The translations under genes were made by a program, and so were the position numbers. A stretch of DNA of 64,000 bases from Aurantimonas manganoxydans SI85-9A1 (GTDB taxonomy: Bacteria; Pseudomonadota; Alphaproteobacteria; Rhizobiales; Rhizobiaceae), in assembly GCF_000153465.1 (NCBI RefSeq), contig NZ_CH672387.1:3999955-4063954 (forward strand), in the 5' to 3' direction. Below the pieces are notes generated by a model. That model was not told where the DNA came from and made no database searches. It saw nothing but the letters and a program-made list of their open reading frames with translations. Positions 31,074 to 40,299 of this stretch are shown here, in pieces. Numbering within the stretch: position 1 is the first letter of the stretch; each line of letters opens with the position of its first letter.

Positions 31074-32009
31074 ATGGTGTTGGAACTGAAAGACGTTGCG
31101 GAAGGTCTCGGCTTTCCGGAGGGGCCGGTCGCGATGTCGGACGGCTCCCTGCTTTTCGTCGATATAGCGAGAGAGACGCTCGCCCGGCTATTGCCGAATG
31201 GCCGGGTCGAGACTGTGGCTTCGTTGCCTGGCGGGCCCAATGGCGTGGCGATCGGACCCGATGGCGCGGCCTATGTGTGTAACAATGGTGGCGTCTACAG
31301 CTTCGTCCCGTTCGGTGACGACCATATCACGGTACCCGCGCCAACGCGTCCGAACTATCGCGGCGGCTCGATCCAGCGGGTCGATCTCACGAGCGGCGAA
31401 GTCACGCTTCTCTATGACGCTTATGAAGGCAAGCGGTTGCTTGCACCGGACGACATCGTCTTCGATGCGGCTGGCGGCTTTTGGTTCACCGACACGGGTT
31501 ACCAGGAGCCGGACCTGCTCCGTACCGGTTCGCTCTATTACGGCGACATCCATGGCGCACCGCTGAAGTGCGCCGCCTCGATCCCGACGGCGAACGGCGT
31601 GGGTCTCTCGCCCGACGGCAGGACGGTCTACGTTTCCGACACGATCTTCGGGCGGCTTTGGGCGCTCGATATTACTGGCCCTGGCACTGTGGCCGCCGGG
31701 CCGTTGCCGCAGATGCCCGGACGTGTCGTCGCGACCCTGCCGGGTTATCAATGGCTCGACAGCCTGAAGGTGGAGGCAGGCGGTCGCGTCTGCGTCGGAA
31801 CGATTTTCAACAGCGGGATCACGGTTTTCGACCCGACTGTGGGGGAGAGCGAGGCCCCGCAGCACGTTGCGGTGCCGGATCTCTTCACAACCAACCTGTG
31901 CTTCGGTGGCGCGGACATGATGGATCTGTGGATCACTGCGTCGAGCACCGGCAGGATCTACAAGACCCGGTGGCCGCGTCCAGGCCTTCGCTTGGCTCAC
32001 CAATGCTGA
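31074..32009 (+). CDS. SMP-30/gluconolactonase family protein
   Basis: 311 residues. Six-bladed beta-propeller lactonase type: LGFPEGPVAMSDGSLLFVDI carries the metal-binding Glu near residue 15, PNGVAIGPDGAAYVCNNGG a second metal Asn, LLAPDDIVFDAAGGFWFTDTG, TANGVGLSPDGRTVYVSDT (metal Asp) and VAVPDLFTTNLCFGG. No signal peptide, so cytosolic. It may hydrolyse a sugar or aromatic lactone; substrate unknown. First gene of a four-gene overlapping operon with a catalase-like protein and a DyP peroxidase, which suggests peroxide-dependent oxidation followed by lactone opening (inference). Confidence 0.88.
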   Translation: MVLELKDVAEGLGFPEGPVAMSDGSLLFVDIARETLARLLPNGRVETVASLPGGPNGVAIGPDGAAYVCNNGGVYSFVPFGDDHITVPAPTRPNYRGGSIQRVDLTSGEVTLLYDAYEGKRLLAPDDIVFDAAGGFWFTDTGYQEPDLLRTGSLYYGDIHGAPLKCAASIPTANGVGLSPDGRTVYVSDTIFGRLWALDITGPGTVAAGPLPQMPGRVVATLPGYQWLDSLKVEAGGRVCVGTIFNSGITVFDPTVGESEAPQHVAVPDLFTTNLCFGGADMMDLWITASSTGRIYKTRWPRPGLRLAHQC

Positions 32010-33031
32010 CGGCTGCCGAAGACGACAGCCGTCTCGCCGAGAAGCTGGTCGAAGCGCTCTACCGGCCCGACGGCAGCCGCGCCCTGCGACCGGTGCATGC
32101 GCTCGGCATCGGAGCGACGGGAACATTCGTCGCGTCGCGGATTGCGAGCGACTTCTGTGTGGCGGAACATTTCTCCGGCGAGCCGATCACCACGACCGTC
32201 CGCTTTTCCAACGGATCGGGATGCGCAACGGCGCATGACGGATGGTCGGACGTGAGGGGGATGGCGACGCGCTTTCATCTTGCGGACGCCGCCGCGACCG
32301 ACCTCGTCGCGATGACGCTGCCCGAATTCTTCACGGCGACGCCCGAAGCCTTTCTCGACTTCGCCGCCGCGGCCCGCCCGGCGCCGTATAAGGGCGAGTC
32401 CGTCTGGCGCAAGTTGCGCGCGCTGCTCCGCCTCGAATTGCCGCTGCGCAATCCCTATCCGGGCGAGACCATCAGCCCTGATTCCGGTGCGATCGCTTTT
32501 GCGGACGTTCATCCGAACGCCCGTCTCGCCGTGTTCGGGGCAGCGGCGATCGGCGCTCCGCTCAGCTATGTCCGAGCTTCCTATCATGCGGTTCACACCT
32601 TCGTCGTTACGGGAAAAGACGGTACACGGCGTCACGTGCGTTTCAGCTGGCAGCCAATTGCCGGTGTCGCCAATACGAACAAGTCCGAGACGCCGGTCGA
32701 CAGCTACCTCTTGGCTGAGTTGCGGACACGACTGGAAAAGGGGTCGGATCGCTTTTCACTCGTGATGACGATCGGCGAGACGGGCGACGCCTTCGATGAC
32801 CCTACGCGGCCTTGGCCGCCCCACCGCGTGCGCATCGTCATGGGCACGATGACTATCGAGGCCGTCGCCGACGATCAGGCCGAGGCGAGCGAGCGATTGA
32901 GCTTCAATCCCTGGCTTCTCGTCCACGGCATGGAGGCGTCCGACGACCCAGTCCTGCGCGTGCGCAAAGAGGCCTACAAGATTTCGAGCGCGCGCCGCGG
33001 CGGCGCGCCTTGTCCATTTGCGGGGGGGTGA
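32003..33031 (+). CDS. Catalase-family mini heme peroxidase (SrpA-like)
   Basis: 342 residues, about two thirds of a clade catalase, matching the short catalase-related peroxidase group. The distal His is in RPVHALGIGATGTF (His near 32); the catalase fold continues with VRFSNGSG and DVRGMATRFHL; PNTNKSETPVDSYL-like segment is VANTNKSETPVDSYL; and the heme-ligand Tyr is in RKEAYKISSARR (near 325). Such proteins lack the usual C-terminal domain and act as peroxidases or weak catalases. The ATG overlaps the SMP-30 gene's end by seven bases. No signal peptide. Confidence 0.82.
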   Translation: MLTAAEDDSRLAEKLVEALYRPDGSRALRPVHALGIGATGTFVASRIASDFCVAEHFSGEPITTTVRFSNGSGCATAHDGWSDVRGMATRFHLADAAATDLVAMTLPEFFTATPEAFLDFAAAARPAPYKGESVWRKLRALLRLELPLRNPYPGETISPDSGAIAFADVHPNARLAVFGAAAIGAPLSYVRASYHAVHTFVVTGKDGTRRHVRFSWQPIAGVANTNKSETPVDSYLLAELRTRLEKGSDRFSLVMTIGETGDAFDDPTRPWPPHRVRIVMGTMTIEAVADDQAEASERLSFNPWLLVHGMEASDDPVLRVRKEAYKISSARRGGAPCPFAGG

Positions 33032-33035
33032 AGGA

Positions 33036-33746
33036 ATGTCGCTGGAAAGCCGCTTCGGCCGATACGTCGACGCTCTGCCCGAAAAGGCCTGGTTCAAATT
33101 TCTCGCGACGCATGTCGTGGTGCCGTACTGGAACTGGCTTGACCCTAAGCCGAAGCTGCCGGGCGGCCCGCGACCATCGACCCAGCCAAGCGAGAACGTG
33201 CAGCGCATGATGAATCTCGTCATGCCGCTTGCCGACACATCTTCCCTCGGTCGCGCCAAGGCCGTGATGGCCATCGCCCAGAACGCCGAAGAGATCTTCG
33301 CCGGTCTCGACAATGTCGGCACTGTCCACACGGCGCGCTTCGTCATCCTCGAGGACAATTTGTGCATGATCTCCGTCTATGACGGCGACTTCAGCAACTA
33401 CATCCGCGACTTCATCGAAACGATCGGTTCGGTCTTCGACGACGTCATGTCCCTCGTGAAAGGTGGCGAAGTGCTCATTCCCACGGCGCAGAACGTCGAT
33501 GCGTTCATCGATTGGGTGCACGAGCACGACCTGTTCCAGGCCCCCGACTTTCCCACGGAACTGTTTGCGCTCCAAGACGAGCGGGCGGGCAGGAAGCAGG
33601 GGACGCCGCACGAACTGCGCTCCCTGCCGCGCGAACTGATCCTGCAGTTGCAGGCCAATCGCAACCTTTCGCTCGGCGGCGGCTACCGGGCTTATCCCGG
33701 GGTGTCGGCGGCGCAGGTGCGAAGCCGGTTCGGGATGGGCTGGTGA
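33036..33746 (+). CDS. Uncharacterised DyP-operon protein
   Basis: 236 residues, not assignable to a named family. Starts four bases after the catalase-like stop, behind AAGGA, and overlaps the DyP gene by GTGA. Notable stretches: MNLVMPLADTSSLGRAKAVM, VGTVHTARFVILEDNLCMIS, and VYDGDFSNYIRDFIETIGSVF. The GTVHxARF-then-DGDF pattern resembles a ferredoxin-like (DyP/EfeB-type) beta-alpha fold, so it may bind the peroxidase or heme. No membrane segment or signal peptide. Possible roles: partner subunit or heme chaperone, both inference. Confidence 0.6.
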   Translation: MSLESRFGRYVDALPEKAWFKFLATHVVVPYWNWLDPKPKLPGGPRPSTQPSENVQRMMNLVMPLADTSSLGRAKAVMAIAQNAEEIFAGLDNVGTVHTARFVILEDNLCMISVYDGDFSNYIRDFIETIGSVFDDVMSLVKGGEVLIPTAQNVDAFIDWVHEHDLFQAPDFPTELFALQDERAGRKQGTPHELRSLPRELILQLQANRNLSLGGGYRAYPGVSAAQVRSRFGMGW

Positions 33747-35188
33747 GCCAGTTTCCCGACCTCGCCGAGCTGCAGGGCAATATCCTGCACGGGTACCGCC
33801 GGGCCGTGGTGCGCCATCTCATGCTGGAGGTCGTGGACCGGGCGGCTGCACAACGCTTTCTCGCCGCCAGCATCGCCGGCGACAGCTCCGATGTCCCCGC
33901 CATCACGCGGGGGACGATTCTGGAAAAGCTGCCGGATGTCTGCTTCAATCTGGGCTTGACCTACGAGGGCTTGCGAGCGTTCGGAACGCCGGCGACGCAC
34001 CTGGCGTCCTTCCCGACCGAGTTCGTCGAGGGGATGGCGCGGCGCGCTGCGAAGCTCGGAGATTTCGGCGCGAGCGCGCCGGAGAATTGGCCTTCGCCCT
34101 TCGATCGGCCGGAACGCGTCCACGTCGTCGCCACCTTGTACGCCGACAAGACCGCTTCGCTCGATCGAGCGACCGAGCAGGTTGAGAATTTCGCCGTAGG
34201 GTCGCATTCCGCTTTCGCCGTGGCCGGTGTCCGCGACGGCCGCAACCTCGACGGAAACAAGGTGATCTTCGGCTACAGAGACTCCATCTCGCAACCGAGC
34301 ATCAGAAATGACGATATTCCCGACAAGGAAAGGGATCCGCCGGGCACGGTCCTGCTGGGCTATCCGACGCGTTCCGAGGGAATCGTGTTTCGCGTTCCGA
34401 CGCCACCGGTGCTCGGCCGCAACGGTACCTTCAGCGTCTTCCGCGTCCTCGCCCAGGACGCATTCGGTTTCGAAGACTATCTCGATCGCGCCGCCGATGA
34501 ACTCATCGCAAACCATGACGTCGATCGGTTGCTCGCGCCGGGTGCCGAAAGGCGCATCGGCAGCGGCCTCACCCAGCACGGCGCCTTGCGAGAGATCGTG
34601 GCCGCGCAGATGTGCGGACGCTGGCGCGATGGTACGCCCTATGCCGTTTCGCCCGATTGGCCCCTGTCCGGCTCGACGGAACTCGGCATGGAAGAGTCCG
34701 ACGGAACGCCGCCCAGGTCCTGGGACTTGCGAAACGATTTCGACTACGGCCCAACCTCGCGCTGTCCCGTCGGCTCACACATGCGCCGCGTCAATCCGCG
34801 TGGCGGGCTGATCGTCCAACGGATCGCCAACCACACGCGGCGCCTGGTGCGGCGCGGCATGACCTACGGTCCCGATTTCGATCCCGCCATCCGCGACGAC
34901 GAGGAGCGCGGCCTGCTCGGCCTTTTCATCGGTGCCAACCTCGGCGCCCAGTTCGAGGCCGTCATGTGCGACTGGCTGAATCTCGGCCTGCACCATCCCG
35001 ATATCACCGGTTCCAATGATCCGCTGATCGGCGCGAACCAGCCGGAGACGAGCTGGTTCGACCTCACCGCCCGCGACGGCGGCGCGATCCGGCTACGCGG
35101 CTTTCCGCGTTTCGTCACGACGCGCGGGGGTGCCTATACGTTCCTGCCCAGCCTGCCCGCGCTCGGCTACTTGTCAAAGCTGCCCTAG
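33743..35188 (+). CDS. DyP-type heme peroxidase
   Basis: 481 residues, long D/C-class-like form. N-terminal ELQGNILHGYRR, then the catalytic loop FGYRDSISQPSI (Asp near 180); the usual GxxDG reads GYRDS, so the last Gly is Ser. The proximal heme His is in CPVGSHMRRVNPR (near 346), and LGLFIGANLGAQFEAV and GGAYTFLPSL belong to the heme pocket. It uses peroxide to oxidise dyes, phenolics or lignin-like compounds; no Tat signal, so probably cytosolic or encapsulated. GTG start fixed by the four-base overlap upstream. Its TAG stop is part of a CTAG shared with the opposite gene. Confidence 0.9.
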   Translation: MSQFPDLAELQGNILHGYRRAVVRHLMLEVVDRAAAQRFLAASIAGDSSDVPAITRGTILEKLPDVCFNLGLTYEGLRAFGTPATHLASFPTEFVEGMARRAAKLGDFGASAPENWPSPFDRPERVHVVATLYADKTASLDRATEQVENFAVGSHSAFAVAGVRDGRNLDGNKVIFGYRDSISQPSIRNDDIPDKERDPPGTVLLGYPTRSEGIVFRVPTPPVLGRNGTFSVFRVLAQDAFGFEDYLDRAADELIANHDVDRLLAPGAERRIGSGLTQHGALREIVAAQMCGRWRDGTPYAVSPDWPLSGSTELGMEESDGTPPRSWDLRNDFDYGPTSRCPVGSHMRRVNPRGGLIVQRIANHTRRLVRRGMTYGPDFDPAIRDDEERGLLGLFIGANLGAQFEAVMCDWLNLGLHHPDITGSNDPLIGANQPETSWFDLTARDGGAIRLRGFPRFVTTRGGAYTFLPSLPALGYLSKLP

Positions 35189-38100
35189 CGGGCCCCGAGT
35201 TCGGCGAGTGCAGTTTCGATGCGCAACAGCATCGGCGATGCGCCGGACGATGCAACGATGCGCTGCGCCGCCGTCAGATGTTGAATCGCCAACCGCTTCC
35301 TTCCGCGGGCCCGGTTCACCATGCCCAGAACCATCTCCGCATGGCCGATATGTTGGCCATCAGCGTCGAATTGCGGGTTCGAGCGTGCATGATCGACCAA
35401 CGCCAAGATGTGTCTCGGCCCAAACAGAAAAATTCCCGATAGCGAGAAGAAGTTTCGTGCCAGCACACCAGGCGAGGCGTGGCCGGACCCGGACAAAATC
35501 GCCAGATACGCCTCGCACAAGGTCAGACGGTTCCAGTCGGCGGCTACGCGGTAACCTTCTTTCTCGCGTTGCACGATGCATCCCTCGATGTGGCGCAAGC
35601 CGGCGCTGATACGTCCGTCCATTACCAGCGCGATGCCCTGCATCGTGTCCGGTCCGGTTAGGAAAAGCCCCCAATCCTGCTGCCTGCAGTATGCCACAAA
35701 GGCTGCAGCTTCCGCCGAAGCGCCCGGCACGCCCAGCACCAATCGGGAGGCATGGCGCGCGGCGCTGGCGATCGCTTTTTCGAACGGCGCCTTCGAAACC
35801 TCGAGCGCCTGCTCGGCCCTGTCCAGCGCCGCCCCGTAGTCGTTGCTCATCATCGCGATGAGCGCCTGCATGGCGGTGCCGTAGCCAAGCGCCCGCGGAT
35901 CGTTGGTTCGGTGACCCACGGCGATCATATCCGAGGCGACGTCGCGGGCTTGTGCCATTCGTCCGCGCGTGACGCTGTTCCAGCCGAGGTGGGCCCGGAA
36001 GATGTTGTGAAGATAGGCGTCGTCAATGTCTGCGAGCAGCACTTCCGCCCGCTGGCGCTGGGCCTCGAAGGCTTCGCTGCTCAATTGTCCGCAATAGCAG
36101 GACAGCGCCATCTCGCTCACCAGCGCGTAAGCGAGCGCGCGTTTGTCGTCGAGCCGGTCCGTCATCGCCGACAGTTCGTTCTGGACATCGAGAGCGGTAC
36201 GATATCGGCCGCACCAGATCAGGCAAAATATGTAGTGGTGCAGGAAATAGGCGTGTTCGCGGCTGTCGCCGAATCCCTCGAGGATCGGTCGCACCTCCGT
36301 GGCCAGTTCCAGCATCGTCGTCACTTGCAGCGAGATGTTCGACGAAAGCGCATAGTCGGCGAGAAAGGCGGCGAGTTGTTCCGGCTGGGCACATGCTGGG
36401 TCTCGCCTGTAAATGGCAATCGCCGAGGCCAGATACCCATTGGCCTCGCCGAGAGAGAAGACACTCAGGCTGCTGGCCGCCGCGCGGGCGGTGTAAGTGA
36501 AGGCCAGATCGGTGCAATCGGTGTGGGCGTAATGGTAGGCCAATGTCTGGGCGATCTCGGACAGCCGCCCCGCATGACGATTTTCCAGCGCCCGTGCGAC
36601 GGCTAGGTGAAGGGCGGTGCGCCGGTCCGACAGGAGACTGTGATAGACCGTGTCGCGCATGAGAACATGCCTGAAGGCGTGGCTTGACGAGCCCGGTTCA
36701 CGATCAATGATCCCCTGTGAATGCAGCCGATGCAACGCGGCCCCCGAATCCACGAGCCCAACGACGCTTGCAAGAAGGCCAGGGTCAAAACGACGTCCGA
36801 TAGCCGCGGCTGCCTGCAGGAGCGCGCGGTCCTCCGGTTCCAGCCGGTCCATCCGGGCGGCAAGAAGGCCATGAAGGCTTTCAGGCAAGGCGGTGTGGCC
36901 GATTTCATCGTCGTACTCCACCCGGTCGCCCGCGACACGCAATGCCCCTCGATGGAGCAGTGAATTCAACAATTCCTCGACGAACAGGGGGTTACCGCCC
37001 GCGCGTTCGCCCAGCTGCCGCACCAATGCGTCCGGCAGTTCGGCGACGCCAAGCTGCGCGCGGGCCTTGTCGCCAATATCATTGATGGCGAGCGGTTCGA
37101 GCCGCAGCGTCGTCACGGAATGACGGTTGCACCATTGGGGGTCATAGAGCGGTCGACGCGTCTGAATGATCATGAGGTTCGGCTGGCTGCCGCCTTCGAC
37201 CAGCCCCAGCAGCAGTTCCGCCGACGCGCCGTCGATCCAATGAATATCTTCCAACAAGATGACGACATGCGTGTCGCGACACCGCTCCGCAAGCAAGGCT
37301 GGCAGCAGGTCGCGGGTGCGCAGCCCGATGAGGACGCCGTCCATCCCGTCGAGCGCGCCCAGCGGCACGTCGAGTTCCAGCAGATTGAAGAGCAAGGCGA
37401 GATTTTCGGTCGAATGCAAGCCCGATGCACGCAGCCCCATTTCCAGCTTGCGCGAGATCTCGTCGAGTGAATCCTTGGTGGCGATTGCGAAGGCGCTGCG
37501 CATGATCTCGATGAAGGGAAGGAATGGCGTCCGCTGCCCGATTGCCGAGCATTGGCCGGTAAGAACCAGCAGATTCCAGTCCCGTACCCGCTGCAGGAAC
37601 TCGAAGCTCAGGCGGGTCTTGCCGAGGCCGGCGTCACCAACAATGTCAACGACTTGCAACTCTTCACGCGATGCCTCCAGCGCTTCCAACAGGGAGGTGA
37701 CCTCCGCGTCACGGCCAACGTGAAGTCCCAGGCCGCGCGAAACCGAGGCGGTAAAGCGCGTCGCATCCTCGCGCACCGCATTCAGATGCCAGAGTATCTG
37801 CGGCGTCGAAATGCCCTTTATGGGGTGTTCGCCTTCATAGCTTACCTCGGCCAGCCATTCGACCAGCCGTCGCGTGGCATCGCAAATCAGGCAACCGCCT
37901 GAAGGCGCGAGCTTTTGCACCCGTGAAGCCAGATTCACGCAATTGCCGACAACGGTCAGCGGTCCCGTCTCTCCTTCGACCGAGGCCATGACAACGATGC
38001 CTGAACTGACGCCCACGCGCATCTGCGGGCGGACACTGAACGCCGCCTCAAAGCTCTCGGCAGCTTGCGCGAATGCGGTTTGGATCCACAGCGCCGCCCT

Positions 38101-38337
38101 ACACGCGCTCAGCGCGGCATCTTCCTGCGCATCGGGAACGCCGAAAATCGCCATGACGCTGTCACCACCGAAGGCGCGAACGGCGCCGCCGTATTTCTGC
38201 ACGGCCTCTGTCAGTCGATCATAGACCATGCGCGTGAACGCGAGTGACCGCTCCTCCCCCAGTTGCTCTATGACGGCAGTGTAGCCCACCATATCGGCAA
38301 AGAGCACGGTAGCTAGACGACGTTCTCCCGCCTGCAT
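35185..38337 (-). CDS. Class III nucleotide cyclase with AAA ATPase and TPR-like regulator domains
   Basis: 1050 residues. N-terminal cyclase domain: metal Asp pair in VLFADMVGYT (15) and FGGDSVMAIF (59), transition-state Asn and Arg in VVGNCVNLASRVQ (135, 139), and IKGIS. It is followed by a STAND/AAA-type ATPase with Walker A GDAGLGKTRL (234-241) and VVILLEDIHWIDG, then a long helical TPR-like half. Such proteins couple signal sensing to cAMP synthesis or act as transcriptional-type switches; no DNA-binding domain is visible. Tail-to-tail with the DyP gene. A complete IS256 element sits 146 bases upstream of the start and could affect expression. Confidence 0.88.
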   Translation of the reverse strand: MQAGERRLATVLFADMVGYTAVIEQLGEERSLAFTRMVYDRLTEAVQKYGGAVRAFGGDSVMAIFGVPDAQEDAALSACRAALWIQTAFAQAAESFEAAFSVRPQMRVGVSSGIVVMASVEGETGPLTVVGNCVNLASRVQKLAPSGGCLICDATRRLVEWLAEVSYEGEHPIKGISTPQILWHLNAVREDATRFTASVSRGLGLHVGRDAEVTSLLEALEASREELQVVDIVGDAGLGKTRLSFEFLQRVRDWNLLVLTGQCSAIGQRTPFLPFIEIMRSAFAIATKDSLDEISRKLEMGLRASGLHSTENLALLFNLLELDVPLGALDGMDGVLIGLRTRDLLPALLAERCRDTHVVILLEDIHWIDGASAELLLGLVEGGSQPNLMIIQTRRPLYDPQWCNRHSVTTLRLEPLAINDIGDKARAQLGVAELPDALVRQLGERAGGNPLFVEELLNSLLHRGALRVAGDRVEYDDEIGHTALPESLHGLLAARMDRLEPEDRALLQAAAAIGRRFDPGLLASVVGLVDSGAALHRLHSQGIIDREPGSSSHAFRHVLMRDTVYHSLLSDRRTALHLAVARALENRHAGRLSEIAQTLAYHYAHTDCTDLAFTYTARAAASSLSVFSLGEANGYLASAIAIYRRDPACAQPEQLAAFLADYALSSNISLQVTTMLELATEVRPILEGFGDSREHAYFLHHYIFCLIWCGRYRTALDVQNELSAMTDRLDDKRALAYALVSEMALSCYCGQLSSEAFEAQRQRAEVLLADIDDAYLHNIFRAHLGWNSVTRGRMAQARDVASDMIAVGHRTNDPRALGYGTAMQALIAMMSNDYGAALDRAEQALEVSKAPFEKAIASAARHASRLVLGVPGASAEAAAFVAYCRQQDWGLFLTGPDTMQGIALVMDGRISAGLRHIEGCIVQREKEGYRVAADWNRLTLCEAYLAILSGSGHASPGVLARNFFSLSGIFLFGPRHILALVDHARSNPQFDADGQHIGHAEMVLGMVNRARGRKRLAIQHLTAAQRIVASSGASPMLLRIETALAELGAR

Positions 38338-38475
38338 CGTCCCCTCCCGAGAACATCGCAGATAGCTGCGTGATCCGGACTGTAGGACCTAGGAAAAATC
38401 CCGCATAGCGATATTTCGTCAGATGTCGTCGTGATAGCTGAACCGCACCGACTTCGGGGAAAGCCGCCTGTGAGA

Positions 38476-38483
38476 CAAGTGGC
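38476..38483 (+). repeat. Left 8-bp target-site duplication of the IS256 element
   Basis: CAAGTGGC directly abuts the left inverted repeat and is identical to 39907-39914 on the right side. Confidence 0.85.
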
Positions 38484-39906
38484 GGTCGTGTCCCCATAGG
38501 TGGTGTAGCTCGGCGATAGCGTCGCCAATCTCGTCCGCGCCTTTCATCGCGCTGTAGGACGAGATTGGCGGCGCGGTGGTCACCAGCGGTTTCCGGTTAG
38601 GCTTGGGTTGCGAGACCTAACTGCAACCGGAGATCCCCTGATGACCAATGACATGATGGGCCTGCGCAGCCTTCTGGAGAAGACCCCTGATGCCGATCTG
38701 CTGCGCGAGATGATCGGCTTTGCCGCCGAGCGGCTGATGGAACTGGAGGTCGGTGCCGCGACTGGCGCCGGCTATGGCGAGAAGAGTGCCGAGCGCCTCG
38801 CCCAGCGCAATGGCTACCGCGACAGGGACTGGCAGACGAGAGCCGGCACAGTCGAGTTGCGCATCCCAAAGCTGCGCAGGGGCAGCTACTTTCCCGGCTT
38901 TCTGGAGCCGCGGCGCATGGCCGAGAAGGCCCTGACGGCCGTCATTCAAGAGGCCTATGTCCAGGGCATCTCGACGCGCTCGGTCGACGACCTGGTCAAG
39001 GCGATGGGCATGACCGGCATCTCCAAGAGCCAGGTGTCGAGGCTGTGTGAAGAGATCGACGGCAAGGTAAAAGCCTTTCTGGAGCGGCCGATCGAAGGCG
39101 ACTGGCCCTATCTCTGGATCGACGCCACCTACCTCAAGGTCCGCCGCGGCGGCCGCATCGTCTCGGTTGCCGTGATCATCGCCGTCGGCGTCAACGCCGA
39201 TGGCCGGCGTGAGGTTCTCGGCATGGAGATCGGCACCTCGGAAGCCGAGCCGATCTGGACCGAGTTCCTGAGAAAGCTGACCCGACGCGGCCTTCGCGGC
39301 GTGAAGCTCGTCGTGTCCGACGCTCACGAGGGCATCAAAGCCGCGGTCACCAAGGTGCTAACGGCGACATGGCAGCGCTGCCGCGTGCACTTCATGCGCA
39401 ACGTCCTGGCCCATGCTGGCAAGAGCGGCCGTCGTGTCGTCTCCGCCTTCATCGCCACCGCCTTTGCCCAAGAGACGCCAGAGGCCGCCAGCCAGCAATG
39501 GCGCTCCGTCGCCGACCAGATCCGGCCAAAGGTGCCGAAGCTCGCTGCCATCCTCGACGAGGCCGAGCCCGACGTGCTGGCCTACATGACCTTCCCTAGG
39601 GAGCATCGGGCCAAATTGCACAGCACGAATCCGATCGAGCGGCTGAACGGCGAGATCAAGCGGCGCACCGACGTCGTCGGCATCTTTCCCAACGATGAGG
39701 CCATCCAGCGCCTCGTCGGCGCGCTGCTGCTCGAGCAAAATGATGAGTGGGCGGTTCAGCGGGCCAGGTACATGACACTGGAATCCGTCGCTCCCCTGAG
39801 CGATGATCCGTTCGTTAGCCTGCCAGCCGTGGCACGCTGATCAATCCGGCTTGGCCGGAACCGCACGGCCATCGCCGTCAGCTACACCACATGGTGGGAC
39901 ACTATC
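38484..39906 (+). mobile_element. Complete IS256-family insertion sequence
   Basis: 1423 bases. The left end begins GGTCGTGTCCCC and the right end (read inward on the minus strand) GATAGTGTCCCA; both continue with GTGGTGTAGCT, giving imperfect terminal inverted repeats of about 27 bases. The 8-base target duplication CAAGTGGC flanks it exactly (38476-38483 and 39907-39914), so the insertion is recent. Just inside the left end GCGTCGCCAATCTCGTC is repeated inverted 22 bases later, forming a subterminal hairpin. One transposase gene fills the element. Confidence 0.9.
38641..39840 (+). CDS. IS256-family (Mutator-type) transposase
   Basis: 399 residues, full length. DDE catalytic triad in [13 protein letters not shown] (Asp 161), [14 protein letters not shown] (Asp 227) and [16 protein letters not shown] (Glu 333), with the C/H pair [10 protein letters not shown] (247-250) that marks the family. 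N-terminal DNA-binding part has [20 protein letters not shown]. Start at ATG 38641, 157 bases inside the left end; a start 11 codons earlier is open but has no support. Intact and probably active. Confidence 0.95.
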   Translation: MTNDMMGLRSLLEKTPDADLLREMIGFAAERLMELEVGAATGAGYGEKSAERLAQRNGYRDRDWQTRAGTVELRIPKLRRGSYFPGFLEPRRMAEKALTAVIQEAYVQGISTRSVDDLVKAMGMTGISKSQVSRLCEEIDGKVKAFLERPIEGDWPYLWIDATYLKVRRGGRIVSVAVIIAVGVNADGRREVLGMEIGTSEAEPIWTEFLRKLTRRGLRGVKLVVSDAHEGIKAAVTKVLTATWQRCRVHFMRNVLAHAGKSGRRVVSAFIATAFAQETPEAASQQWRSVADQIRPKVPKLAAILDEAEPDVLAYMTFPREHRAKLHSTNPIERLNGEIKRRTDVVGIFPNDEAIQRLVGALLLEQNDEWAVQRARYMTLESVAPLSDDPFVSLPAVAR

Positions 39907-39914
39907 CAAGTGGC
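39907..39914 (+). repeat. Right 8-bp target-site duplication of the IS256 element
   Basis: CAAGTGGC directly follows the right terminal repeat and matches the left copy at 38476-38483. Confidence 0.85.
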
Positions 39915-40105
39915 GTCCCCCGGAAGAGATGGATGCGCTGTCGGTTCGAGCGGGTAATTAGCCCGGAGCCGGTCGATGCACTTTTCGTATCGTTCGGTGG
40001 TCTCCGCAGTTCGCGAAGTCGATCCGGTGAGACACGATGTGGAATCAGTCAGTTGCGTAGCGGTCGCCATCACAGCGCGACCTTCAACGTCCAGCGCCCA
40101 GCTTC

Positions 40106-40131
40106 ATCCTGTCGGATGCATCATTTCTGGA
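40106..40131 (+). repeat. Candidate attR: degenerate copy of the tRNA-Arg 3' end
   Basis: ATCCTGTCGG.TGCA.CATT.CTG.A matches 30185-30210 at 22 of 26 positions, same orientation. Upstream similarity continues more weakly (CAGCTTC against CAGGTTCGA), as expected of a decayed tRNA T-arm. Confidence 0.55.
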
Positions 40132-40299
40132 CAGAACTGCAAACAGGATCCATGCCATCGGTAACGTTGCCTCAATTCTGACGTTGGACAGGCAGTCACG
40201 GAACTTGGTCTGCCCGGCGGACAGCCCCTCAACCGTGTTCAGGCACTGCAGCGCCGCGGTCGGGAATCAGCGGGCTGCGATCGAGGGAGTGGTGCCGGT

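Larger units (their letters stand above)
39907..40299. other. 393-base spacer after the IS element
   Basis: Contains the right target duplication and the imperfect tRNA-Arg end copy (40106-40131). If the IS and one duplication are removed, a minus-strand frame of 109 codons runs from about 40073 to 38313 without a stop, but its composition is not convincing. GAGGGAG at 40285 is the ribosome site of the next gene. Confidence 0.5.
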
